A stretch of 64,000 nucleotides of DNA from Macrocystis pyrifera (taxonomy: Eukaryota; Sar; Phaeophyceae; Laminariales; Laminariaceae), in assembly GCA_031763025.1 (NCBI GenBank), contig JASSKH010000014.1:10716563-10780562 (forward strand), read 5' to 3'. Numbering within the stretch: position 1 is the first letter of the stretch; each line of letters opens with the position of its first letter. A program made the position numbers and the translations under genes. Positions 20,561 to 64,000 of the stretch are shown here, one piece after another. The notes beneath the pieces were generated by a model. It was not told where the DNA came from and did not search any database. It saw only the letters and a list, made by a program, of their open reading frames with translations.

Positions 20561-20914
20561 TTAAACTACACCAGCCCCCCCCCACCCCCTGGTCCGCCGC
20601 GTCACTTTCTCGCACGCTTTGACCTCCTCTCCTTCGCGCTTCCCTCCCCTTCCACGTCCTCCTCCTGCGCCTGTTGGCTCGACCTCTTCCTGGAACCGCT
20701 CTTGGGAGATTTACCCTTACCCCCACCAACGCCTCCACTTTTAGCACCACCAGTAGCGGGAGTCTTGAGGGCCTTTTTACTCGCGGATCCCTTGTCCTTA
20801 CCCGCAGCAACTACAACCTCGGCTGCTCGGAGAGGGGTCGCGATGTCACCAGCAGCGCCCTGCTCCTCCTCCTCCTCCTCCTCCCCCTCCTTCCCTACCG
20901 TAGGTTTCTTCTTT

Positions 20915-21262
20915 TTATGGGGAGGCGTTTTTCGCGGCACGTTTCTTGCCCGAGGAAATCCCAGCGGTGGCGGGCGGCGCTGACGGGCTCTCGACCACCT
21001 TGGAAGGCTTCGTTTTTTTCGCGCTGGGGAGGGGGCTTCCCTTTCCAGGAGATTTCGCTTTCGACGCTGATTTCGAGTTCGCTTTGGCCGGGGGACTGCT
21101 GTCATCACCCTTTCCGGCCGCCGCCATACTAGCGCTCGCGTCCTTTCCTTTAGTCTTCGGTTTCTTAGAGGAGGGGATGGCGGTCGTGTCCGGTTGGGCG
21201 GTCGGGGCGGGTACGTCCGCGTCTCCGCTTACGCGCCTCTGCTTGCTGGCCGGCGCGGAGTC
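20915..21262 (-). CDS. NIFK: NIFK exon 4 (Lys/Ser-rich C-terminal tail)
   Basis: Starts DSAPASKQRR after CCGCCAG and is low-complexity Ser/Lys/Ala/Pro. TAA lies at 20917-20915. The overlapping frame shifted by one base (about 20940 to 20602) reads KPTVGKEGEEEEEEEQGAAG and ends RRSKRARK, and is probably the true tail. Confidence 0.7.
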   Translation of the reverse strand, partial: DSAPASKQRRVSGDADVPAPTAQPDTTAIPSSKKPKTKGKDASASMAAAGKGDDSSPPAKANSKSASKAKSPGKGSPLPSAKKTKPSKVVESPSAPPATAGISSGKKRAAKNASP

Positions 21263-24200
21263 CTGGCGGAAGAGAAGATAACGGTGCATTTGAGTGATTG
21301 ATTGGTTGATATTTTCGAGACAGATTGGGGGGGCACGCTCACGACGATCGGCGAGCTGCATCCATTGCTCTGGGGAGGACAAGCTCTTCATACTCCAAAC
21401 TATTAAAATTAATAAATATTACGGGGTCCCATGGTAAATAGGACCAAATATTGCCAGTAAAAATAGGTAAATATCTAGGTTTTTATGTATACCATAGGTC
21501 CTACCTGGTATTAACTATGGACCCCCGTAATAGATAACGTTCATGCATTGACTCCGACAACAGGGGCGAATACAGGCAAAAACTACAGGAATTCCATCGA
21601 CGAATAAAAACATCGCAACATCACCAAGTCCTCGAGCGGCTTATACGCTCATGGCACCTTCGTGTCCGACATCCTTTCTTACTGTCTTCACCTTTTTTCG
21701 TTTGTCCATCTTCTTTTTTTTGTCGGAGGTAACCTTGACCTTAAAAACGTTACCATTTACACCGACAGCCACTGCGTGATCGAGGGATCATAGAAATTGG
21801 TGTCCGTCCGAGTTACAAAGCATGGGAGTCGTACGGTGCAGGGGCAACATGACTTGACCCGTACTTCGGGCTCTTACGCTTCTTGTAGACGAAATGAAAC
21901 AATAAAGTTGTCGTTTTTTTGTCCCTATCTAGGAGTCCCGAAGGGGATATGTTGCCAGTCAGTAGCGGACAGCAGTAATGATCATCGAAAATGCTCGCTA
22001 GTTACTCCCTTTTGCTGCGATAGTTAAGCGTAGGATTGGTTTTTGCAGTGGAGAAAAAGGGTTAAATCCAATTCGACGTAAAACACCACCAACTACTCTA
22101 CTCCCCCCCACCCACGCACGCACACACACAGAGTACAACCGCAACCTCGCGGCACGCGTTGTCACCCTCTCACCTCCTCCTCGCCCTCGCTCTTCCGCTT
22201 CTTTTTCCCCTGGAACGGCCCCACCTCGACCTCCCTGTCGTTCAGGCTAGCCACGAACCCCGGGAAGTCGTACTCGATCCCGAGGGCGGCTAATTTTGCG
22301 CGCTTGGCCTTGTCCTTTCTCAACAGCTTGGCCACGTACCGCTCGTTCTTCGCCGGAGTCCTTCGAGACAACCGGCGGCGATGGCGCGTGTCAGTCGAAG
22401 GGGGTGCTGTGCTACTAGGGTTGTGAATAATTGGCTAGGGATCACAGCTACAGTTGTCGCGGTGCCAACCACAAATAAACACCCGACTACTGGGGTTTCC
22501 TTACTGGTAGGAAGGGCTTGGCTGGTTTCATCATCATATACAATACGTTTGTGTAAAAAGTGACGGCAAGTAGCGTAATCAAATTTATTCTCGGGTCGAG
22601 GTTTGATCTACGTAAAAGTTGTCACGTCGTGCCTTCGCCTGAGTTCCCATCAACACACCATCAAAGTCCAACATGAGTTGGGCGCGCCCCGCCCCAATCC
22701 AGCATTTTTTTCTGGATTTTTGACTGCGCTTGAAGCGGGCACGCTCACAAACGGGACACGGCAAGCGGGCGCTACATATGGCGTATAGGGCTAGAGCCGG
22801 AACCGGAGTAGGACGTTTCTTTTGAATGTGGAATATAAATGCTCGCAAGATGAAAAATATACTTCTCAGACAGCACTCCAAACGAACATAACATAAACTT
22901 CCCAGAACGAACTGCAGACATTCTGTCCACCGAGCTCAAGTCGTTGGAGGGTGAGCGATGGCAAGGACGGCCAGGAAATGTCTTGCTGACACCCAGCGAT
23001 GGATATTGTGCCTCCGAACAACGTTGAGACCCGAGCGTACACGGTGTGATATTTCATTGGACCTCGTGGTACAAATTCGTGCCCCCAGCCCCACCCGCGG
23101 CAATGTTTCCGACTTGGCGCACCTTCAACCAAATGGTTGACAGTACGCACAAGCTCCCGATTGCAGGCTCATTCTGAGAACGCTCCCAAGAATTTTCCCG
23201 GGCGGTCGATCGAGGCTTAGGTATCACGATCATAATGCTTATAGTCAAGCAAGCACGTTTCAAGCACTGCCAAAGTTGGCTTAAGGCGTAAACACTTTGG
23301 TGTCGCGAATTGAACTAGAGTTAGGGCTATGCCACTATGGACGGAAAAAGGAAAGAAGCGTTTATACAACCCAACAGCCCTTATATTTCCGTCAGAGTGG
23401 TGTTAATAGTAACCTTTTAACTTCTGCACAATTAAATTACATGCAGAAACCTAACCATGACTCAAATTCCAAGTGTTTTGGCCTCACAACGGGATTGCAG
23501 TCCTTAAGGCCCAGAGGGACCAAGAACCAAAGCAAGTCCCAACAATTTAGGCGAACCTGCGCCAGGTCGTACATACTTCACGGCCACGTAGAGGGTCACT
23601 GTTATGCAGAGTTAACAAGCAAGCCGTGCCATTTCAAACACTCCGTCGAAGCTGGGCCACAAGTGTGTATACGTTTTCGGGCTACGAAGTACAGGGTTCT
23701 AAGAGATTTAGAGAAATCAGGTGGAAAATAATACAATTTCCAAGGATTTTGTCATTGTCAAGTGTTTTCCCAAACATTGTGTCGAAGGACCGAAAGCCTG
23801 GAAAAAAAAAAACGCCTCCTCACCTGTCGGCGTTGTACTTCTCGCGGTAGAGTCCGTGCCAATTGACCTTTCGGAATTTTACCCCGGCACCATCGAAGAG
23901 ATTCGGGTGTACTTCGTCGAACCGCAGCACCCTGCACACGAGCTGCTTGTCGAACAGGTAGTACCCGTTCATGGTCTCCGCTACGATACCCGCGACCTCG
24001 GGCGATGTGAACTCCACGTATGCGTACCCCTGCAGATGGTCGGAGCACACATAATGGGATGCAGAAGCGTTATTTAGAAATATTTTTGAAAAAAACACGT
24101 GCTGTGAGATGGGTGATTTCGTCAAAACTCATACTTGTAAGCTATGTGTCATACTATTACGGGGGTCCATAGTTAATACCTGGTAGGACCAAATATTGTC

Positions 24201-27200
24201 AGTAAAAATAGGTAAATATATAGGTTTTTATGTATACCATAGGTCCTATTAACTATGGACCCTAGTAAATAGCGATGCTTCGATCCCGCGCACTTCGTTT
24301 TCTTAGACACGTTGCTGTGAGACATGGGCATTTTCTACTTGAGAGGGCAAGGGGGCTTGCTCTCCACATACCTAACATAATCAAATATTCATAGCATGCG
24401 TACTTCAGTACCAGCTACTTCCAAGTACCTGATCATATACCTTCTGGTAATGTAGAACTACTTATAAACATCTCACTCTCTGAGCGTGCTCGGTTGGTAC
24501 ATCCCTGGCCTCTCAGAGCTTCCACTTGGACATCGCCTCCTTTGATTACTCGCCGGACCTTTCCAGCGGTTCTTTGTTTTCTCCATTTTTTTTGCACTTT
24601 CAGTTCGTTTTTCTATTCTTTCGCTTCGTGTGCGTGCGTGTACTCCGAGCACGGAACCGCGGGCGAGCGCGGCACCGTCGCCGGTATCAGCGGGTGGTGG
24701 CGGGTAGAGGGGGGGTTGCAAGGAGCGCGGTCGCCGTTTTCGTGGCTAGGCGTCGCGTGTGCCTCGAGACACGAGGCAAACATGAATGGGCTCTGTTTGG
24801 CCTCCTGGTGTGGCTCCGGTTACAATATGTACGAGTCCACAAGGGTCGTTTTGATATGCAAAACAAAATCCAAGCGGTGCTTATTTATGCGACCAAGCTG
24901 AAGCTCACAGAGAGAGATACGCAGTCTGAGCACCAAAATTTGTCGAGCTGGCGAACGAGGTCCATCGTAAGCACCGGGATTCACGCGAGGCAGGCGACGG
25001 GGCTCACTGTGGCAGAAAGGGAGGAAAGCTTTGCCCGGACCGAATCATTGGCGAGATGGTCGCGAGAGGGGCGGGCGGCGTACGAGGCTGAGAGAGGAGC
25101 TCTGCTGTGCGGTTGTTTGCCTGTTTTTTCCTTTTAGACCGGTGTAAGCTGCCCCAGTCAGGCAGGAGATTTTTAGACGAGAGGGGACGGGGAGTTTTTT
25201 CCTTTCCGAATTTTTCGGTTTCATTTTCGTGGTTTAAGCGAGGTTTGCCGTGCTGTACTTTACCTTTCGTACGCACGAGTACAGACATACATCACACCAA
25301 AATAAGAGAACAAATACCCTATCTGGGGTATGTACGTACGTAAGACGTGCGCGAGCGAGCGGACGGAACCGCCCGCGACGCGAAGCGTATGTGGCGTCCG
25401 AGTTGTTTTCTCCTGAAGCATGGCGGTGGGACTCTTGGCATTATCAAGTCGCCAGTTTGCAACTACAATCATAAAAAAATATATACTCAATCATGGACCT
25501 ATGTCCGCTTCGCATAATTTTTTGATGCACTTTTCCTTCCTGAACAAGCTTAGCGGGCGGCGTAGGCCACCCGCGGAGCGAAGCGCTGTACTTACTCATA
25601 GATATGTTTCTCCTGAGCGTGCACGGTTGGTACATCCCTGGCATCTCAGAGCTCCCACTTGAACACCGCCTTCTTCTATTACTTGCCGGCGAGAGCTTTT
25701 TTTTTGTGTGTGCGTGTATGTACCCAGTGTACGGCAACGCGGGCGAGTGCGGCACCATCGCGGGTGTCAGCGAGCGCTGGCGGGTAGAGGGGGAGTTGAA
25801 AGGAGCGTGGTCACCTTTTTCATGGCTAGACGCCGCGTGTGCATCGATACATGAGGAAAGTATGAATGGGCTCTGCCTGGCCTCCCGATGTTGGGCTGAA
25901 GACTCTATGTACGAGTCTATAAGGGTCGTTTCGGGTTGCAAAAGAAGGTTCAAGTGTCGTTTCTTTTTGCGGCCAAGCTAAATTTCAGAGAGAGCATCGC
26001 CGTCTGAGCACCAACATTGCCGAGCCCGCGAACAAGGGCCGCGATGAGCATCGGGCTTCACGCGAGGCGCACGATAGGGCTCACTAGGGCAGAGAGGGAG
26101 GAAAACTTTATCCGAATCGAATTGGTGGTGAGGCAGTCGCGAGAGGGGCGGGCAGCTTACAAGGCTGAGAGAAGCTCTACTGCTTGGTATTTTCTTTTGA
26201 CCGGCTCGAAGTGTCCCAATCAGGCGGGAAATATTGACATCAGAGGCGACGAAAATTCTTTCTTCTTTTTCAAATTTTCGTTTTCATTTTCATCGTTGCT
26301 GCGATGCCGTGCTTTGCCCCGCTGTGATTTCTCTTTCGTACATATCAAGAGAAGAAAGCAAGTATGTACGTACGTACATGCATGCGGCATCCGGGTTGTT
26401 TTCCTTGATGGAATATGGGCCTCTTGGCAATTGAAAGTCGCCTGCTTGCACCTGATTGTTTGGACCGTCTGTTCCGCTCCATCCTTCCTCCTCGTTAGCG
26501 AGCGTAGCGGGCGGAACCGCCCACTGCGCGCAGCGCCTTGTCTGACATGTGGATTCGAGATAGTCTACAACAGTCTACCACCAAGTATCAAGAACGCCTA
26601 CTGTAGACTACGTAATACATGTATTGTAGGCGTCTATAGTTTATTTCCATTTCTCTGAGAATATGCGAACACGAGTACAGCAGTCTCACAGAGCATATGG
26701 TGTGATGCAGCAGTTTCGAGATGTGACATTCTTGACATCTTGGAATCAAAAGCAGGTAACGGTAACGAAGGAGTGCATCACAGGAGTGGGGAAAAGCCTG
26801 CTATTAATAGCTGTACACAGAGAGAGCAAGAATGGTGCCACTTCAATTTCCAGCCTCGATTACAGCACAGCAGTAGTATTATTAATAGTACCACTCTATC
26901 CCCAAACAACAGGACTATTTGGATTGTAGACTACAGCGATGTAGCGTAGTATAGAGCATACAGCAAGTATGGCAATGGGCTAATCAATGTGAGATCAACC
27001 ACGACACGACAACAGCATTTGTGACATATTATACGTACGTAGCGCGGGCCTTCTCGCTCCTTGCTACGTACCGGTATATACTGCCGACCGCCGAACGCGC
27101 TTGATCACAGAAATAACAAGAGGACGAAAGGACTCAACGTGAGGTCTGGCGACGTCTCAAGCAAGCAAGCCGCACTGCGTTCGAGTACTCTATGACACGC

Positions 27201-28090
27201 GTATGTATATACGTACCTGTCCGGTCAGGATGGACTGCTGCATTGCTTGTGGCGATGACTATACCTGGTTTACTGGTTTAATAGTGCGAGACACAACAAC
27301 GACAACATATCTGGTGTACGATCGTACTCGTACGCTAATTGGTGTAGCATAGTCTTGGCAGAGCTGTACGATGTAACCCTGTATGTTGATCGTATAGTCC
27401 ATGTAAATAACGGTGCGTAAGACGACTACCGTTGCTGCTTGTTGCCGACGATATCAAGTAGCCACTGCTGTCGTACGTAAGAGCCTCGTATTGCTCTTAT
27501 ATACCAGGTACGTACCAGGTACGTGGTCGTGCAAAAGGTTTCGGGAGGTGCGAGCCCGTGAATCCGCCTCCTCTGCCATGACGTGTAAATGTTACGTACG
27601 TACAGCTACGCCCGGACCGCTGCATGAGGCAAGAAAACGAATATCCGAGGGGGAGTGCAAACAACTAAACCGAAACATCCCAGCTTCATCCCCCCAAAAC
27701 CAAAGGCAGGGTAATCTCCACATATCTCGCCTTGCATCGTGCGCTTTTCTTGCTTCTCGAGATGCGAACCCTGATCACATCCCCGAACTGCTTGAAGAAC
27801 CCATTCATTGCCTCCTCGTAAAACCCGTGCGGGATGTGCCCCACGTACACCACCCCGGAAGGCTCCCCCGCAGGCCCCACGGGCACCACTGACGCTCCGG
27901 CCGCCTTCCCTTTCTTGGCCCCCTTCTTCTTTTTCTGGGCGCGGAGTGGAAGTGGCGGTGGCTTGAGCTCGCCCTCGAGCTGTGCACCACCCTCATCGTC
28001 GCTCACGCTGCCCTCGGACATGCTATCCCATTCCTCTCCACCCAAGGCCGCAAGTTTTGCTTCCAGCTCTTTCCGGATAACCTTAGCCAT
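20915..28090 (-). CDS. NIFK: NIFK-like nucleolar RRM protein (4 exons)
   Basis: Exons, in transcript order: 28090-27731, 24029-23824, 22360-22174, 21262-20915. They join in frame to a stop at 20915, about 366 codons. The only in-frame ATG is at 28090. An acidic, Lys-rich N-terminus leads into one RRM: RNP2 VVYVGHI, SQFG-like KQFGDVIRVRISRSKKS, and RNP1 GYAYVEF. NIFK hallmarks follow: VAETMNGYYLFDKQL, LFDGAGVKFRKVNW, YNADRTPAKNERY, and ALGIEYDFPGF, the counterpart of human KKGIDYDFP. NIFK binds the Ki-67 FHA domain and pre-rRNA and acts in nucleolar 60S maturation. The tail is Ser/Lys/Ala-rich. In exon 4 the frame stops at 20915, but a frame shifted by one base stays open to 20602 with the same Lys/Ser/Gly style, ending RRSKRARK. 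That suggests a one-base indel (real or assembly). Intron 1 uses a GC donor. Confidence 0.87.
21419..21530. mobile_element. MITE copy carrying a TACCTGGTA insertion
   Basis: TTACGGGGTCCCATGGT to TATGGACCCCCGTAA. The right arm reads GGTCCTACCTGGTATTAACT where other copies have GGTCCTATTAACT. In NIFK intron 3. The rest of that intron (21531-22173) shows nothing recognisable. Confidence 0.88.
22174..22360 (-). CDS. NIFK: NIFK exon 3 (basic region, GIEYDFP motif)
   Basis: Joins exon 2 as NADRTPAKNERYVAKLLRKD, then RAKLAALGIEYDFPGF and GKKKRKSEGEEE. The acceptor CTCGAAG is weak but is the one that fits both phase and homology. Donor GTGAGA, phase 0. Confidence 0.85.
22361..23823 (-). other. NIFK intron 2: contents
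   Basis: No gene seen. A degenerate hairpin element lies at about 23440-23520 (CTCAAATTCCAAGTG, ACAACGGGATTGCAG). Confidence 0.5.
23824..24029 (-). CDS. NIFK: NIFK exon 2 (second half of RRM)
   Basis: Starts with RNP1 GYAYVEFTSPEVAGIVAETM and runs through LFDKQLVCRVLRFDEVHPNL to YREKYNADR. Acceptor CTGCAG, donor GTGAGG, phase 2. Confidence 0.9.
24157..24268. mobile_element. MITE copy carrying a TACCTGGTA insertion
   Basis: The left arm reads CCATAGTTAATACCTGGTAGG while the right arm of the same copy has the complement of CCATAGTTAATAGG, a clean 7-bp gain. In NIFK intron 1. Confidence 0.88.
24450..25595. repeat. 1.1-kb repeat, copy A
   Basis: Begins near CTTATAAACATCTCACTCTC, has GAGCGTGCTCGGTTGGTAC and CATCCCTGGCCTCTCAGAGC, and ends in the GC-rich GGCCACCCGCGGAGCGAAGC. 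About 60-80% similar by eye to copies B and C. Long frames inside it (such as 24526-25137) are repeat sequence, with no recognised protein. Confidence 0.75.
25600..26535. repeat. 1.1-kb repeat, copy B (tandem to A)
   Basis: Starts right after copy A with GAGCGTGCACGGTTGGTAC and ends GAGCGTAGCGGGCGGAACCG. About 200 bp shorter than A. Both lie in NIFK intron 1. Confidence 0.75.
26540..27730 (-). other. NIFK intron 1, 5' part: no recognised element
   Basis: Holds two TATTAATA words (26802, 26880), TACGTACGT runs and a doubled TACCAGGTA at 27502-27521. No gene supported. Confidence 0.5.
27731..28090 (-). CDS. NIFK: NIFK exon 1 (N-terminus and first half of RRM)
   Basis: MAKVIRKELEAKLAALGG, acidic stretch SEGSVSDDEGG, basic AQKKKKGAKKGK, then RNP2 and RISRSKKSARCK. 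Homology requires the exon to end at AAG before GCGAGA, a GC donor. Frame continues past it only into intron-like sequence. Confidence 0.85.
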
Positions 28091-28550
28091 GATTGCTCCA
28101 GCTTGAGCTTGCGCTTTCAACTGGACAGTCGAAAGTAAAACACTCACAGGTAATGAGTGCGTGGGTTGTGTCGGCCCGTTAGTGTGTCTTCAGGGCGTGC
28201 GAAGCCTGGCCTGGCTTCGTCGGCGTGCGTGGTTGCGTGATGTTGGAGTTTGGGTGGCCTTGGGTTGGTGTTGGTGGACAAGAAGCGGCGCAATTAAAAA
28301 TGGAGTTCAGAGTATTCATCGGCGTTTTGGTCCAGGGTTAGGGTTTTGCTGACTTTTGCTTCGTGGAGACAGCTTTTCCAGTTTCGGTTGTTTTCTTTCG
28401 ATGCGACGACAACCAGCGACTGTGTTGGCTGAGACTACTCCCGGTGCAGTCAACACCATCTCTGTGCGTGCTTATTAAATAGGAAGGATTCCGCCAGGAA
28501 GAGAAAAAGGTTGTTCCATTGCACCGCTGCGGTTTAGTTGAAGGTCGAAG
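28091..28550. promoter_or_regulatory. Bidirectional NIFK/IPO11 promoter region
   Basis: The 460 bp between two divergent ATGs must hold both 5' UTRs and at least the core promoters. GGTTAGGGTTTTGCTG lies near 28335. No TATA box is evident. Inferred from gene order. Confidence 0.6.
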
Positions 28551-61699
<33,149 letters not shown>

Positions 61700-61721
<22 letters not shown>

Positions 61722-62765
61722 GTGCGCCATTCCTCTCCCGATGGTGTAGTAATTACCCCGTTAATGCAGTAAGTTTCACGATTTCCCTTGATGTATGAGG
61801 TTGTCACTCTCTAAGGACACTAGCCGTCGAGGACGTCTGTTGTGGAGTGAGTAGGCACAATTAGACGCGAGTCGACGAGGCAAGAAGGGCCAGGATTCTT
61901 CTCGCGATGAAAATGAAGGCACGTACCGTAGTGGAGAGGAGAGAGAAGAGCCTACTCGCGGCAGTGACCCCGGGTCTGAGGCACGACTAGTGATAGAGGG
62001 GAGCAGGAGCAAGAAGGGTGTAGGTAATTAATGGGTAGGAATTTTATTGACAAATTATGTAACAGTGTAGCAGTAGTTCTTGTCAGCAGTCTTCTCCCCG
62101 TTGTTTGGCGTATATTATATATACTACAGTAAGTTCCATGATTTAGGTTGATGCATACGGGAGTGAGTTTCATGATTGACGTTGACTTGTGCTGATATAG
62201 CAGTAAAGCTCCATGTTTTATATTGAGTCTTTGGCAAGAGTCTCGATCTGGTGTGCCATTCTTCCCCCTTTGTATGGTGTGGCATTATACCAAGTTCCAT
62301 GATTTATGCCGAGTTTTTTCGTCAACAGCCTGGACCAAGTCTACCACTCTTCTCCTCACGATGTATCATTATCCAGTATGTTCCATGATTTTTGTTCATG
62401 TAGTTATTAACAGGGAGAAATTCCATAAGTTTTGTATGTTTTTTTTCGTCCACAATCTCGATCACGTGACTTGCTTCTCTCTGTATGTATGTGGATCTTA
62501 ATCCCATTATTTTATGTTTGATTTTTCTCAACAGCCTCGATCGTGCGCGCGTCGCTTGTTTCTCTGATAGCAGTGAGTTATAGTGTTGCTCTAGTACTGG
62601 TGCGTTTTGAGTTGTGTGTGGAGTCTCGATGGGGATGTGTTTTAGTTCTAGTCTACAAGTTCGGAGTCATCTTTCTATTTTTTCATGGTTACTGTTTTTT
62701 TGTTAGCAGTCTCGCTCAAGTGTGTTTCGCATCTCTCTACAGCACACTGCTGTGCAGGACAGCTT
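61700..62765 (+). repeat. Degenerate array of IPO11 exon 20 donor junction
   Basis: The true junction GTCAGCAGTCTCGATCAG/GTGCGCCATTC is followed by relatives at about 62086 (GTCAGCAGTCTTCTCCC), 62231 (GCAAGAGTCTCGATCTGGTG), 62320 (GTCAACAGCCTGGACCAAGT), 62449 (GTCCACAATCTCGATCACGT), 62530 (CAACAGCCTCGATCGTGC) and 62704 (AGCAGTCTCGCTCAAGTGTG). Several are followed by TTCCATGATTT. Units are about 80-140 bp. Confidence 0.8.
61855..61990. repeat. 150-bp dispersed repeat, inverted copy
   Basis: AATTAGACGCGAGTCGACG, GGCACGTACCGTAGTGG, GAGAAGAGCCTACTCGC, GTGACCCCGGGTCTGAG. It sits within the junction array. Confidence 0.65.
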
Positions 62766-64000
62766 CGTACCGTGCAGCAGTAGTAGTGGTCACTTTATAG
62801 CGCCGGTATGCAGTGTATGAGCCCGCCAACACCCCCGGCACTGTAGAGGTGACACTATTTATCTCCGCACACTACCGCACTGATTATTCTCATCTGCGCC
62901 AAGTGCCGAGCAATTTCACAGGCACTATTGAGGGACCACTACTGCTGTATTACACTATTGGTATGAAATGGAACAGGCTAAGAGACCGAACAGGGACAGA
63001 AGACAGCATGGGCCCGCCCACAAAAAACGCCTGCTCGTACTGTAATCTGGGCCCCATCCTTGACCTTGACCTACTATATACAGGTTTGTGCGGGTACGAT
63101 TTGGTGTGGCGCTCGCCGCTAAGCGCGGCTTATTACAGTTGCGTACCCGCTTTTAAGACCATCCATCCTATTTAAGCTTTTCGGGAGATAATACCAGGTG
63201 AATCGGCTTGTCACGAGAGGAAAAACGAAATGACCATACCATGTTTATGGGCTTGTCAAGGGGCGTTCTGAAGCCCAACTGTAATTCAAATGTCGTAACG
63301 CCCCCGAAGTCGCGATCCTTACGTTCTTGTTATCAGTACGTACAGGTTCTTTCTTTTCCCTCAGGGAGGTGCAAGTTCTTTCTGATTCTTGGTCTCAGTT
63401 TCAATCTTACTCCGAATCTTACTCTCGATCTTAAGCCGAGGCGTGGAAGTTTCTAACTCCCTCCGGAACGTTTGTTGTTGCTTAATCCGAGACCCGGGTG
63501 CTTCTAATGTTAATCTGAGGCGTGTACGTTTCTAGTTTTCTCCGAATCCGAAACAAGCGGGGGAGGGGCACCGCACGCACGCACGCACACACAACGAACA
63601 CGGTGGCGCTGGGCAGAAACCTCATCGAGATATTTCCGCAGATGCACGCAGCGCTCGGAGTGTGCCCTCTCTCCCCTTCGCACAGCAAATCGCTCGCGAA
63701 TCCGCCTGACATTTTTGTCCGTGTTTGGTGTACATGGTGTTTGCTTCGTCCCGGAAGCCCTGACTCTGAAACATTGTACGGGTAGGCGTGGAACCACAGT
63801 CCCTTGGTCTCGGGCTTCGTACTCGGAGAGTTTCAGGCCTCACCCAAAACTTGACCTTACGAAGTAGTGGAAGGGGCAAAAACTTGGGAGGAATCGGACT
63901 CAAAATTGGGGCAGATGTACAGAACAGTGCGGCGCCAGATAGGGTTAATGTTACTGTAAAATACCGTTTTTTTCTTCTTTTTTTTTTATCCTCCGGCGGG
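62766..64000 (+). other. 3' end of window
   Basis: Apart from the possible IPO11 exon near 63617 and a CGCACGCACGCACA microsatellite (63575-63593), nothing is recognised. The IPO11 stop codon was not found. Confidence 0.5.
63617..63672 (+). CDS. IPO11: Possible IPO11 exon 21
   Basis: NLIEIFPQMHAALGVCPL resembles human GIINISVEGLHDVM, which follows exon 20. After GGGCAG the frame is one base off the phase 0 expected, so either an extra A in the AAA run or another small exon is needed. Confidence 0.3.

Larger units (their letters stand above)
15210..20601. other. Convergent intergenic region between PDZ-Tubby gene and NIFK
   Basis: No protein gene is supported. Repeats inside are a 24-bp minisatellite (15660-15955), GATC-rich repeats (17050-17310 and inverted 17655-17880), a TIR element (17408-17573), a foldback (19470-19880) and a tandem array (20100-20560). 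15210-15650, 15960-17040, 17880-19460 and 19890-20090 show nothing I recognise. Confidence 0.6.

Noticed and set aside
24526..26658. 203- and 213-residue frames
   Set aside because: Lie in copies A and B of the 1.1-kb repeat, in different relative positions, with no conserved protein between copies.

Overview
This is a eukaryotic nuclear window. It is intron-rich, with exons of about 50-300 bp separated by introns of 0.3-4 kb, and it is packed with short transposable elements and satellites. No bacterial-style operon, CRISPR array or organellar gene is visible. Third-position GC is high in coding exons, and 26 of 33 splice donors begin GTG. The gene set (Tubby, NIFK, importin-11) together with these traits suggests a large-genome protist or alga. 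A stramenopile such as a brown-alga relative is my best guess, but that is inference at low confidence.

Three genes can be assembled by joining exons whose splice phases and family homology agree. (1) Bases 1-15209, plus strand: a protein with a PDZ domain followed by a complete Tubby C-terminal domain. Eleven exons are in the window and the 5' end is cut off by the window edge. (2) Bases 20602/20915-28090, minus strand: a NIFK-type nucleolar RRM protein (partner of Ki-67, ribosome biogenesis) in four exons, with a GC-AG first intron and a probable frameshift in the lysine-rich tail. (3) Bases 28551 to beyond 61721, plus strand: importin-11 (IPO11), a karyopherin-beta nuclear transport receptor. 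Twenty exons join in frame over 33 kb, and the extreme 3' end is outside the window or unresolved. NIFK and IPO11 are head to head with 460 bp between start codons, so they probably share a promoter region. The Tubby gene and NIFK are convergent, with 5.4 kb of repeat-bearing intergenic DNA between them.

The non-coding DNA is the striking part. A MITE of about 105 bp (termini TTACGGGGGNCCATAGT, TA target duplication) occurs more than 20 times, is nested in itself, and often sits inside a second GATC-rich repeat. The octamer TATTAATA occurs 17 times and is exactly what remains if this MITE leaves a TT/AA footprint between its TA duplications. At two GATC-repeat sites the octamer replaces a plain TA. 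A second scar-like word, TACCWGGTA, occurs about 20 times, twice as a clean 7-bp insertion inside MITE arms and once supplying an IPO11 splice acceptor. Several exon-intron junctions (Tubby exons 5, 9, 10; IPO11 exons 13, 16, 20) have decayed tandem copies in the adjacent intron, as if introns here grow by junction-spanning tandem duplication.

Other contents are hairpin elements, a 1.1-kb repeat in three copies, a decayed LINE reverse-transcriptase tail in an IPO11 intron, many satellites, and a run of about 200 Gs in IPO11 intron 8.
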